The notes below the pieces were generated by a model. It ran no database searches. It saw nothing but the letters and a program-made list of their open reading frames with translations, and was not told where the DNA came from. From Candidatus Methylomirabilota bacterium (GTDB taxonomy: Bacteria > Methylomirabilota > Methylomirabilia > Rokubacteriales > CSP1-6): 47,735 bases of DNA. Positions 25,950-33,410 of the stretch are shown here, in pieces. The stretch lies in the NCBI GenBank assembly GCA_036001065.1, contig DASYUQ010000003.1, forward strand, positions 1 to 47,735. The letters run 5' to 3'. The stretch's first letter is position 1. Each line of letters begins with the position of its first letter. The position numbers were made by a program, and so were the translations under genes.

Positions 25950-27185
25950 TCAGTCGACCCCGTTCAGGACGTACTCGAAGATGTCGAAGTTCCTGAGATC
26001 GCCCGTGCCGCGCGCGTACTCGCGCGACAACGGGCGGCTGATGACGAACGGCACCGTCTGCTCGCTGACGCCGCCGTGAGAGCGGAGCGGCTCGGTGAGC
26101 AGCGAGAGGTCGTGCTCCCGGGGGGACTTGCCCAGCACCACGTGGCGATCGGCGATGACGACGATGTCGCCCACGCGATCGGGCGGCAGCTCGAAGCGTG
26201 CGCACGCGGCGGCGTTGTCATGGACCTCCGCGATGCCCGCGGTGGCCCGGAGGCGCTCCATCACCGCGGGGAGGCCGGGCGGGTCCTGGAGGTAGATCGT
26301 GGCGAAGGAGCCCAGCGCGCCGTGGTGCACCACGTACGGATCGGTGATGGGCAGGATCACGCGGGCGCGCCCCGGCCCGACCAGCGCCTCCAGCAGCGGG
26401 CCCAGGTAGACGACGTTCGGCGTGCCGTCGGCGCGCGTCTTGGCGTTCATGCCGTGGTCCGCCGTGATGCCGAGCACCGCGCCCGCGCGGTCGAAGGCGT
26501 CGAAGTACCGGTCGAGCATCGCGTAGAAGCGCGTGGCCACCGCATCGCCGGGCGGGTGTTTGTGCTGGATGTAATCGGTGAGCGAGAGGTACATGACGTC
26601 CGGCCGCTCGCGCTGGAGCAGCGCCAGTCCCGCCGCCAGCACATACTCGGAGAGCTCGGCGCTGTAGACGTCGGGAACGGGCAGGGGGACGAGATCGGTC
26701 ACGCGCTCGATGCCGTGCTCGTCCTTCGTGACCTCCTCCGCTTTCTCGGACGAGAAGCAGATGCCGGCCATCCCGTGCCCGAGCAGCTTCCGCAGCTTGT
26801 CCTTGGCGGTGATGACGACGGCGCGGGCTCCCGCGCGCGTGAGCGCGGCCAGGAGCGTGTCGCAGCGCAGGAACCGGGGGTCGTTCATCATCACTTCCCG
26901 GCCGGCCGCCGCGTCGTAGAAGTAGTTGCCCGAGATGCCGTGCAGGGCGGGCGGCGCGCCGGTGACGATGGAGAGGTTGTTGGGGTTGGTGAAGCTCGGC
27001 ATCACGCTCCGCGCCGGCCGGTAGACGCCGTGCCGGCGGAACCGCTCCAGGGCCGGCGCGACCCCGGCCGCGATGGCGCGGTCCAGGTACTCCGGCTCGC
27101 CGCCGTCGATGCAGACGACCACCACCGGCCGCGCGGGCCAGCGATAGGTGCGGCCGTTGAGCTCGAGGGACGGAGCGGGGCTCAT
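25950..27185 (-). CDS. phnA: Phosphonoacetate hydrolase
   Basis: A 411-residue alkaline-phosphatase-superfamily enzyme. Zinc and active-site elements are visible: V-C-I-D-G-G-E (Asp near 27), the nucleophile T66 in P-S-F-T-N-P-N-N, L-T-D-Y-I-Q-H-K-H, T-A-D-H-G-M-N-A-K-T and S-H-G-G-V-S-E-Q. Together with L-N-G-R-T-Y-R-W-P at the N-terminus and I-T-D-P-Y-V-V-H-H-G-A-L-G-S-F these match PhnA, which splits phosphonoacetate into acetate and phosphate. The usual companions phnW and phnY are absent, so a related phosphoester or phosphonate substrate is possible. GGGAGC precedes the ATG. It is in a same-strand run after msrQ (49-base gap). Confidence 0.82.
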   Translation of the reverse strand: MSPAPSLELNGRTYRWPARPVVVVCIDGGEPEYLDRAIAAGVAPALERFRRHGVYRPARSVMPSFTNPNNLSIVTGAPPALHGISGNYFYDAAAGREVMMNDPRFLRCDTLLAALTRAGARAVVITAKDKLRKLLGHGMAGICFSSEKAEEVTKDEHGIERVTDLVPLPVPDVYSAELSEYVLAAGLALLQRERPDVMYLSLTDYIQHKHPPGDAVATRFYAMLDRYFDAFDRAGAVLGITADHGMNAKTRADGTPNVVYLGPLLEALVGPGRARVILPITDPYVVHHGALGSFATIYLQDPPGLPAVMERLRATAGIAEVHDNAAACARFELPPDRVGDIVVIADRHVVLGKSPREHDLSLLTEPLRSHGGVSEQTVPFVISRPLSREYARGTGDLRNFDIFEYVLNGVD

Positions 27186-27234
27186 GCTCCCAGGGATATT
27201 ACGGCCCCTGACCGGCGAGGGTGGGGATTTTTCG

Positions 27235-27888
27235 CTAGGGGCGCGACCCCGCCGAGGAGGTCGCCCCCAGCGCCTGCCGGCGCTGCCGCCGCCGGCGCGC
27301 CAGCCGCCGAAGCGCGTCCACCGCCCGCACGCCCAGCAGCAGCGCCAGCACCGCGACGTAGACGTACTGATCGGTGCGCCCGACCTTGGCCAGCCAGAGA
27401 AAGTGCAGCGCGGCGCAGATGCCGGTCACGTACACGAGCCGGTGCAAGCGCTTCCAGTTGGCGGCCCCCAGGCGTCGCACCATCCCCGCGGTCGACGTCG
27501 CCGCCAGCGGCACCAGCAGCGTCAGCGCCAGCATGCCCATGGTGACGTACGGGCGCTTGACGATGTCGGCGGCCATCTGCCCCCAGTTGAAGAAGTGGTC
27601 GACCAGGATCCAGACGCTGAAGTGCAGCGCGGCATAGAAGAACGCGAAGAGCCCCAGCAGGCGACGCAGGAGCGCGGGCCAGCCCCAGCCGGCGACGAGG
27701 CGGAGCGGCGTCATCGCCAGCGAGGCCAGGAGGATCCGGAACGTCCAGTCGCCGAGGTGGTTGGTGATGAAGCTGATGGGGTTGGCGGTCAGGTCGTCGG
27801 TGACGACCCAGAAGATGAGCGCCGCCAGGGGCGCCAGGCAGGCCGCCCAGACGGCCGCCTTCAAGACGACGCGCCCGCGGCTGCTCAC
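27235..27888 (-). CDS. msrQ: MsrQ-like haem b membrane subunit (YedZ/ferric reductase-like)
   Basis: A 217-residue membrane protein with about six transmembrane helices and conserved features of the family: N-P-I-S-F-I-T-N-H-L-G-D-W near the first helix, T-P-L-R-L, A-L-H-F-S-V-W, and a histidine near the end (W-K-R-L-H-R-L-V-Y-V-T-G-I-C-A-A-L-H-F-L-W-L-A-K). MsrQ passes electrons from quinol to periplasmic MsrP. The GTG at 27888 is chosen because AGGA stands just before it. It lies nine bases inside the edge of the 399-bp mobile element that now parts it from msrP; the frame stays open through much of the element, but that sequence is not MsrQ-like. Confidence 0.9.
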   Translation of the reverse strand: MSSRGRVVLKAAVWAACLAPLAALIFWVVTDDLTANPISFITNHLGDWTFRILLASLAMTPLRLVAGWGWPALLRRLLGLFAFFYAALHFSVWILVDHFFNWGQMAADIVKRPYVTMGMLALTLLVPLAATSTAGMVRRLGAANWKRLHRLVYVTGICAALHFLWLAKVGRTDQYVYVAVLALLLGVRAVDALRRLARRRRQRRQALGATSSAGSRP

Positions 27889-27896
27889 TCGTCCTA

Positions 27897-28295
27897 GTGC
27901 GCCTCCAACCAGGTCCGGCCATGTCCCAACGGGTGCCCGCAGGTGCCGGTCCCAGTAACGAGCCAGACGAGGCCCCGCAGGAGGAGCTGAGCAGCGGTCG
28001 CCGCTGCGAAGCGACGCTTCAGTGGCTCGGAGGGAGGCGCCGGCCGGAGGCGTACGCGGTTGTACGTCGAGGACCGGCGGGGGAGTGCGAGCCGCAGGAC
28101 GGCGGCGGGCCGCTGGGCGAGCCGCCGGGCGGCCAGGGGCTGGGGCCCCTGCGCCCGAGGCGAGCGAACCCGGAGAATCCCGCCCGTCCGAGGCGAGCCT
28201 GCGACCAGTCGTGCGAAGCCGCAGCGTGCTCGGCACGCGAGGCGAGCCTGCGTGAGTCCGAGAACGAAGTATGGCGAAGTTAATTGGACCGGCAC
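27897..28295. mobile_element. 399-bp MITE-like element between msrP and msrQ
   Basis: The left end GTGCGCCTCCAACC and the right end, in reverse complement GTGCCGGTCCAATTA, are imperfect inverted repeats that resemble the ends of the 84-bp elements at 116-285. TA flanks both ends (27895-27896 and 28296-28297) inside CTAG. No gene is visible in it, and no transposase. Removing the element and one TA would put the msrP TAG stop five bases before the msrQ GTG, a normal tight operon junction. That supports insertion into an intact msrPQ operon. Confidence 0.75.
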
Positions 28296-29254
28296 TAGTA
28301 GGACTTCTTCAGATCCATCCCCGCGTAGAGGTGGGCGACCTGGTCGGCGTAGCCGTTGAACATCAGCGTCGCCCGCCGGCGGAACTCGCCGATGCGCCGC
28401 TCGGTCGCCTGGCTCCAGCGGGGGTGACTGACGTCGGGGTTGACGTTCGAGTAGAAGCCGTACTCCTGGGATGCCGCCTTGTTCCACGCCGTCGGAGGCT
28501 GGTCGCTCACCAGGCGGATGCGCACGATCGACTTGGCACTCTTGAACCCGTACTTCCACGGCACCACCACGCGGATCGGCGCGCCGTTGGGGTTCGGCAG
28601 CACGCGGCCGTACATGCCCACGGTCACCAGCGTCAGCGGATGGAGGGCCTCGTCGAGCCGGAGCCCCTCCACGTACGGCCAGTCGAGCCCGGAGAAGTTG
28701 AAGAGACCCTTCCGCTGAGCCGGAAACTGCTCGGGATCGTGGAGCGTCGTGAACTCGACGTACTTGGCCTGGCCGGTGGGCTCCACTCGCTTGAGCAGCG
28801 AGGCCAGCGGGAAGCCGATCCAGGGGATGACCATCGACCACGCCTCCACGCAGCGGAGCGCGTACACGCGCTCCTCGAGGGGGAAGAGCCGAAGCAGCTC
28901 GTCGATGTCGAAGGTCTTGGGCTGGCGCACCAGGCCGTCCACCCGCACCGTCCAGGGTCGCGTCCGGAGGCGGTGGGCCTCGCGCGCGGGATCGTCTTTG
29001 TTCACCCCGAACTCGTAGAAGTTGTTGTAGGTGGTCGCCGCCTCCCACTTGGTCGGCGCCTCCTTGAGGCTGAGCGCGTCGTTCCGCGTCGCTGCCAGGG
29101 CGGGGCCGGGCGGGGGCGGCTGGACGGCCTCGGCCTCGCCACCGGGGGTGAGCGCGACGGCGGCGCAGCCGGCGATGAAGGCGCGCCGACCGAGGTAGAG
29201 CTTCGCGTCGGTGATCTCGGAGGCTTTGAAGCGCTCCGGGCGTCGGATCAGCAT
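28295..29254 (-). CDS. msrP: Protein-methionine-sulfoxide reductase catalytic subunit MsrP
   Basis: A 319-residue molybdopterin enzyme exported by Tat (L-G-R-R-A-F-I-A-G, arginines 23-24). The Mo ligand is C135 in [13 protein letters not shown]. Other landmarks are Y-N-N-F-Y-E-F-G near 76-83 and P-W-K-Y-G-F-K-S, and it has full family length. MsrP repairs oxidised methionines in periplasmic proteins with electrons from MsrQ. GGAGGAGG precedes the ATG at 29254. Only 27 bases separate it from the response regulator gene upstream, implying shared transcription. Its TAG stop overlaps the CTAG into which the mobile element inserted. Confidence 0.95.
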   Translation of the reverse strand: MLIRRPERFKASEITDAKLYLGRRAFIAGCAAVALTPGGEAEAVQPPPPGPALAATRNDALSLKEAPTKWEAATTYNNFYEFGVNKDDPAREAHRLRTRPWTVRVDGLVRQPKTFDIDELLRLFPLEERVYALRCVEAWSMVIPWIGFPLASLLKRVEPTGQAKYVEFTTLHDPEQFPAQRKGLFNFSGLDWPYVEGLRLDEALHPLTLVTVGMYGRVLPNPNGAPIRVVVPWKYGFKSAKSIVRIRLVSDQPPTAWNKAASQEYGFYSNVNPDVSHPRWSQATERRIGEFRRRATLMFNGYADQVAHLYAGMDLKKSY

Positions 29255-29281
29255 GGCACCTCCTCCACCGCGTCCACTATC

Positions 29282-29962
29282 TCACGAGGCCACGAACTTG
29301 TAACCCTGGCCGTGGACGGTCAGGATCCACTGGGGCCGATCGGGATCGGCCTCGAACTTCCGTCGGAGACGCAGGACGTGGGTATCGACGGTGCGCGTGG
29401 TGGGAAAGCGCTCGTACCCCCACACGTCGTCGAGCAACCGCTCGCGCGTCACTACCTCGCCCCGGTGGGCGAGCAGGTACGCGAGCAGATCGAACTCCTT
29501 GCGCGTCAGCGCGACCTCCCGGCCGGCCCTGAAGACCTGACGGCCCCGGAGGCGCACGCGCACGTCGCCGAAGGCGTACTCGTCCGCTTTGTGACGGGGT
29601 CCGGGCCGGCGCAGCACCGCGCGCACCCGGGCCAGGAGCTCCCGCAGCGAGAACGGCTTGGCGATGTAGTCGTCGGCGCCCAGCTCGAGGCCCCGCACGC
29701 GGTCGGCTTCCTCGCCGCGGGCGGTCAGCATGATGACCGGCACGTCGATGCCCTTCGCGCGCAGCGCCCGGCACACCTCCCAGCCGCTCATCTTCGGCAT
29801 CATAAGATCGAGGATGACCAGGTCCGGCGCCTCCCGCGCCGCCACCGCCAGCGCGTCCTCGCCGTTGGTGGCGGTGAACGTCTGATACCCCTCGAACCCG
29901 AGGTTGTCTTCGAGGCCCCGCACCATCTCCGGCTCGTCGTCCACGATGAGAATCCGCGGCAT
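29282..29962 (-). CDS. OmpR/PhoB-family response regulator
   Basis: A 226-residue protein: receiver domain with acidic pair D8-D9, phosphoacceptor D52 (I-L-D-L-M-M-P), T80 and K102 (A-K-P-F-S), then a winged-helix output domain from about 130 with L-T-R-K-E-F-D-L-L and R-T-V-D-T-H-V-L-R-L-R-R-K-F. GAGGAG precedes the ATG. It pairs with the kinase at 30436-31938. Regulators of this class bind direct repeats with 11-bp spacing; two such sites lie upstream of the operon (32517-32536 and 32627-32645). Adjacency to msrPQ recalls HprSR of E. coli, which controls msrPQ under hypochlorous acid stress. Confidence 0.93.
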   Translation of the reverse strand: MPRILIVDDEPEMVRGLEDNLGFEGYQTFTATNGEDALAVAAREAPDLVILDLMMPKMSGWEVCRALRAKGIDVPVIMLTARGEEADRVRGLELGADDYIAKPFSLRELLARVRAVLRRPGPRHKADEYAFGDVRVRLRGRQVFRAGREVALTRKEFDLLAYLLAHRGEVVTRERLLDDVWGYERFPTTRTVDTHVLRLRRKFEADPDRPQWILTVHGQGYKFVAS

Positions 29963-30303
29963 CACGCGCTCCTCTTCGCGTCGAGCTGGGGCCGGCGGGG
30001 GACTGAGACACGGGTCTCGCCAGGGGCGGCCCTCCCCTGCACCTGGGGCCTGTCCAGTACGAACGCCAGCGGGTGATGGACCAGGCGTTCCCAGCGGGAC
30101 CCCAGCCACCGGCGGTGCGCGATTCTCAACCCGCGCTGCTCGAAGAGCGTCTGCCACTCTTCCGGGCGGCGGAAGCACACGGCCGGAGGCATCCGGCCTT
30201 GGTGCCGCCAGCCGTTGATGCGCCCGTCCAGCAGATCGAGCCAGAAGCGCTCGATCGAGACGCACGGGCTCATCTGCGGCACGACGCGAGGGAGCCCTGC
30301 CAT
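29962..30303 (-). CDS. Short protein resembling the C-terminal end of a SAM methyltransferase
   Basis: A 113-residue ORF between the kinase and the regulator genes. The segment G-W-R-H-Q-G-R-M-P-P and R-R-P-E-E-W-Q-T-L-F with W-E-R-L-V-H-H-P-L-A-F-V-L-D resembles the last third of class I methyltransferases; the SAM-binding part is missing. The last 25 residues are Arg/Pro-rich and look added. Protein-like sequence extends about 15 codons before the ATG at 30303, up to a stop codon, so it may be a truncated gene rather than a functional small protein. Its stop overlaps the regulator start (TGA/ATG sharing one base). Confidence 0.45.
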   Translation of the reverse strand: MAGLPRVVPQMSPCVSIERFWLDLLDGRINGWRHQGRMPPAVCFRRPEEWQTLFEQRGLRIAHRRWLGSRWERLVHHPLAFVLDRPQVQGRAAPGETRVSVPRRPQLDAKRSA

Positions 30304-30435
30304 ATGGTGTAGCGTAACGCTCTGGTCCCCTCGAATGTCACAATGGCGTCAAAACGCTGCGCGCGCCCACCATCTCGCATGCGGAGACCGGGACGCCCGC
30401 GGCGGGGCGCGCGGCGAGCCCTCGAGGCGGGGCGG

Positions 30436-31938
30436 TCACGCCGGCAACCACACGGTGAATCGACTGCCCTGGCCCGGACGGCTCTCCACGGTAACGCGGC
30501 CGCCGTGGGCCTCGGCGACGTGGCGGACGAGGGCCAGGCCCACGCCGCTGCCGCGCCGGCCCTGGGTCTCGCTCCGGCCGACGCGATAGAACTTGTCGAA
30601 GATCCGCGCGTGCTCCTCGCGCGGGATGCCCACGCCCGCGTCGGCGACGATGATGGCCAGCTGGCCGTCCACCAGGCGGGCGTCGATGGCCAGCGACTTC
30701 CGCTCGGCCGAGTACTTGATCGCGTTGTCGATCAGGTTGGCCAGCGCCTGCCCGACGGCGTCGGCATCGAGGGCGATCTCGGGTAGATCGGGCGCGACCC
30801 GGACGTCGACCTTGAAACCCTGCTGGGCCAGCGGATAGCTGAACGCCTCCAGCGTGTCCCGGACGAGCGGCTCCACCGCGGTGGGCACCCGGTCGTAGGT
30901 GCGCCGGCCGCCCTCGATGCGCGAGAAGTCGAGCACGTTGTCGATCAGGCGCGACAGGCGCTCGCTCTCCCGCGTGATCACCCGGTAGTACTCGTGCCGG
31001 GCGGCTTCGTCCGGCAGGCGCCCCATCTCCAGGGTCTCGCCGAACATGCGGATCACCGACAGTGGCGTCTTGAGGTCGTGGGAGACGTTGGCGACGAAGT
31101 CGGACTTGAGCCGTGCCATCTCCGTCTCCCGCCGGACGAGCCGGTACGTGGCCCCGATGCCGGCGACGATGACCAGGAGCAGCACGCCGAAGGCGGCCGT
31201 GAAGATCATGACCTGGCGGCGGACCGATTGGCGGGGCGACGCGCCGCGCGGCTGGTAGAGGGCCAGGCTCCAGTTGGGAAACCCCTCCCGGAACGGCACC
31301 GTGACGAGCAGGTCGGCCTGCTCGACGGGCCCCTGGCTGAAGACAGGCCGGCCTTCCACGTCGAGCACCGCGCAGATGATCGACGTCTCCAGCGGCTTGA
31401 TAGTGGTCTCGAACACGTGGCGCTGGAGGTTCTGCAGGCGCGGCGTGAGGGCGGCCAGCCGCGGGGCGCCACCGCGGGGCGTGACGATGGCGGCGAGCAC
31501 CGGGCGCTCACCGACCACGAGCTCGCGACGGCCGCCGCGGTCCCAGAGGCTCGGGGAGATCTCCACGAGCCCCGAGGCGACGGCGCGGGCCTCGGCGGTG
31601 CGGGCGCGGGGATAGACCAGGCGACCGCCGCGATCGAACAGGTACACGCCCTCGACCAGCGGCGTCCGGGCGCGGAACCGGTCGAGCGCGGCGGCGCTGT
31701 CGCCCGCCTCCCTCAGCGCCTCCCGCAGCCCGGCCAGGATCTCGTCCTCCAGCTGGCGGATCACCATCTGAATCTTGTCCACCGTCATGACCGCCATGTC
31801 CCGCGCCTGTTCCCGGAAGAGCAGCTCGGCGGAGGTCTGCCACTGGCGGAGCGAGACGTACCCGAGCACGGCGACGGTCACCGCCGGCACGATGATCGCG
31901 GCCAGCGCGAAGGCGGCCAGGCGCGGCGGCGCGCCCAC
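30436..31938 (-). CDS. Membrane sensor histidine kinase
   Basis: A 500-residue kinase. Transmembrane helices are at about 8-29 and 244-266, enclosing a periplasmic sensor of about 215 residues. A short juxtamembrane linker follows. The H-box is V-S-H287-D-L-K-T-P, the N-box N-L-I-D-N-A-I-K-Y-S, then G1 (V-A-D-A-G-V-G-I), the F box (I-F-D-K-F-Y-R-V) and G2 (G-S-G-V-G-L-A-L). The sensor contains C189 and several Arg but no family I can name. The GTG at 31938 lies 8 bases after the seleno-TlpA stop, so the redox lipoprotein and kinase are produced together and may act in one sensing pathway. Confidence 0.92.
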   Translation of the reverse strand: MGAPPRLAAFALAAIIVPAVTVAVLGYVSLRQWQTSAELLFREQARDMAVMTVDKIQMVIRQLEDEILAGLREALREAGDSAAALDRFRARTPLVEGVYLFDRGGRLVYPRARTAEARAVASGLVEISPSLWDRGGRRELVVGERPVLAAIVTPRGGAPRLAALTPRLQNLQRHVFETTIKPLETSIICAVLDVEGRPVFSQGPVEQADLLVTVPFREGFPNWSLALYQPRGASPRQSVRRQVMIFTAAFGVLLLVIVAGIGATYRLVRRETEMARLKSDFVANVSHDLKTPLSVIRMFGETLEMGRLPDEAARHEYYRVITRESERLSRLIDNVLDFSRIEGGRRTYDRVPTAVEPLVRDTLEAFSYPLAQQGFKVDVRVAPDLPEIALDADAVGQALANLIDNAIKYSAERKSLAIDARLVDGQLAIIVADAGVGIPREEHARIFDKFYRVGRSETQGRRGSGVGLALVRHVAEAHGGRVTVESRPGQGSRFTVWLPA

Positions 31939-31945
31939 GCGCGCG

Positions 31946-32485
31946 TCAGCCGCGCTCGGCGAGGAGGCGGCGGATCATCGCCTCCGTCTCGTCGTAGGCG
32001 CCTTCCCCGATGTGCCGGTACCGCACGATGCCCTGGCGATCGACGAGGAGCGTGGTCGGCCAGGCCCACACACCGAAGCGCTTCCAGATCGCGAGATCGT
32101 TGTCCTGCACGACGGGATAGAGGATCGCGAGCTTCTTCGTCGCGGCGGCGACGCGGTCATGCGCTCGCTCCCAGAAGAACTCGGGCGAGTGGACGCCGAC
32201 GATGGTCAGCCCCGCCTTGCCGTACGTGTCGTGCCAGGCCCGCAACTGCGGGATCACGTTCTGGCAGTTGATTCAGCCGTAGGTCCAGAACTCGACGAGC
32301 ACGACGCGCCCCCGGAGGGTGGCGGTCGTGAGCGGCGCGCTGTTGATCCAGGGGCTACCCGCGATCTCCGGCGCCGGCGCGCCCAGTTTGAGGGCTTGCG
32401 CGTCCGCGCCTGGCGCACCGCACCCCACGAGGCCGATCACCACCGCGGCGACGGCCGCGATCCGCCGGATCGTGGAGCTCCTCAT
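31946..32485 (-). CDS. TlpA-like thioredoxin-fold lipoprotein, selenoprotein with UxxC, in-frame TGA
   Basis: Reading TGA 32275-32273 as selenocysteine gives a 179-residue protein: lipobox I-G-L-V-G-C22, AhpC/TlpA-type thioredoxin fold, active site F-W-T-Y-G-U71-I-N-C74-Q-N, then F-G-V-W-A-W-P-T-T-L-L-V-D with the cis-Pro. In DipZ/TlpA relatives the motif is T-Y-x-C-I-N-C, so the TGA replaces the attacking Cys. Coding sequence of the same family continues in frame on both sides, and a hairpin follows. Export and lipidation place the selenol on the periplasmic side. It heads the operon with the histidine kinase; a start at 32485 gives the lipoprotein signal. Confidence 0.88.
32232..32266 (-). 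promoter_or_regulatory. Candidate bacterial SECIS hairpin for the TlpA-like selenoprotein
   Basis: On the minus strand, starting six bases after the TGA, an outer stem TGCCAG/CTGGCA (32266-32261 with 32237-32232) encloses an inner stem-loop CCCGC-AGTT-GCGGG (32252-32239). The two-part structure and the apical loop about 25 bases from the TGA fit bacterial SECIS geometry. Folding energy was not computed. Confidence 0.55.
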
Positions 32486-32516
32486 GGCCCTCAACGTGCC
32501 TTCCCGCGCACCGGAG

Positions 32517-32536
32517 TTTGTCACGGGCGTGTCAAA
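32517..32536 (-). promoter_or_regulatory. Direct-repeat operator (Pho-box-like), facing the seleno-TlpA operon
   Basis: The minus strand reads TTTGACA-CGCCC-GTGACAA, with two TGACA cores 11 bp apart, about 32 bases before the ATG at 32485. On the plus strand the cores are TGTCA, as in PhoB boxes (CTGTCAT direct repeats with 11-bp spacing). An OmpR/PhoB-family regulator is encoded in the same operon, so autoregulation is plausible. Confidence 0.5.
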
Positions 32537-32626
32537 TAGTCGAGGTGGTTGGGGCGATGCCGTTGACTTGCTCCAGCCTCCTGGCGTATGGCTGAAACCC
32601 CAGCGCCAGCCATCCGGCTGCGCTGA

Positions 32627-32645
32627 TTTGACAGGTCTGTGACAA
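32627..32645 (+). promoter_or_regulatory. Direct-repeat operator (Pho-box-like), facing the glycosyltransferase/radical SAM operon
   Basis: The plus strand reads TTTGACA-GGTCT-GTGACAA: the same two half-sites, spacing and relative orientation as the site at 32517-32536 but pointing the other way. It ends 55 bases before the ATG at 32701. The rest of the 215-base gap shows TTGACT at about 32563 but no convincing -10 box. The shared motif suggests one regulator serves both divergent operons. Confidence 0.5.
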
Positions 32646-32700
32646 CTGCGTCCCGGCCCTCGACGCACACTCACCGGCACCCGCGAGGGGAACGGCGGCC

Positions 32701-33405
32701 ATGACAGCGCGACGACCAGACGACCCGCGAATCAGCGTGGTCATTCCCGCCTTGAACGAGGAGGCGGCCATCGGCGGCGTCGTCCGCGAGGTGCCCCGCG
32801 ACCTCGTGCACGAGGTCATCGTGGTGGACAACGGTAGCACCGACCGCACCGCGGAGCTCGCGGCGGCGGCAGGAGCGCGCGTTATCCGCGAGGTGACGAG
32901 AGGATACGGCGCCGCGTGCCTGGCCGGCGCGCTGGCCGCCCGGGACGCCGACATCCTCGTTTTCCTCGACGGCGACCGGAACGAGGACCCGAAGGAACTG
33001 TCGCGGGTGCTCGGCCCCCTGCTCGCCGGCGAGGCCGACCTGGTGATGGGCTCGCGCGTCCGGGGCGGTGCCGGGCCGGGCGCGCTCACGCCCCAGCAAC
33101 GCTTCGGCAACCGCCTGGTCACCGCGCTGCTGCGGCTGCTCTATGGCCTGAGGCTCACCGACATCGGCCCCTTCCGCGCCATCCCCGCGCGCGTGCTCCG
33201 CGATCTCCGGATGGAGCACAAGACCTACGGCTGGCCGGTGGAGATGGTGGTGAAAGCGGCGCGGCGCGGCTACCGGATCGCCGAAGTCCCCGTGACCTGC
33301 CGCGCGCGTCTGGGGCGCTCGAAGGTCGCGGGAACGCTCAGGGGCAGCCTGCTGGCCGGCTATCATCTGCTCTTCACCACCGTGCGATACGCCTGGAGGC
33401 GCTGA
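32701..33405 (+). CDS. Family 2 glycosyltransferase (dolichyl-phosphate mannosyltransferase-like)
   Basis: A 234-residue GT-A enzyme without membrane helices: S-V-V-I-P-A-L-N-E-E near residue 12-21, V-D-N-G-S-T-D-R-T, F-L-D-G-D near 89-93 (the metal-binding D-x-D) and G-S-R-V-R-G-G. Such enzymes typically move a sugar from a nucleotide donor to a polyprenyl phosphate. Here the product could supply the GT-C enzyme encoded at 35965-37305. It is the first gene of a nine-gene plus-strand operon; the next gene starts six bases after its stop. Confidence 0.87.
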   Translation: MTARRPDDPRISVVIPALNEEAAIGGVVREVPRDLVHEVIVVDNGSTDRTAELAAAAGARVIREVTRGYGAACLAGALAARDADILVFLDGDRNEDPKELSRVLGPLLAGEADLVMGSRVRGGAGPGALTPQQRFGNRLVTALLRLLYGLRLTDIGPFRAIPARVLRDLRMEHKTYGWPVEMVVKAARRGYRIAEVPVTCRARLGRSKVAGTLRGSLLAGYHLLFTTVRYAWRR

Positions 33406-33410
33406 CAGCT

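Noticed and set aside
27218-27234. Short T run between msrQ and phnA as an intrinsic terminator
   Set aside because: The T run is on the plus strand, so it would be A-rich in the minus-strand transcript, and no stable stem precedes it.
27897-28236. Upstream extension of msrQ through the mobile element (open frame to 28236)
   Set aside because: The extension is Arg/Pro/Ala-rich, not MsrQ-like, and lies within TA-flanked inverted repeats. The GTG at 27888 with AGGA before it gives the normal protein length.
13439-32485. In-frame TGA codons as pseudogene stops or sequencing errors
   Set aside because: In three separate genes the TGA replaces a redox-motif Cys, coding continues in frame, and a hairpin follows each. 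Independent errors giving this pattern are unlikely. The possibility is kept as the refuting test in each finding.
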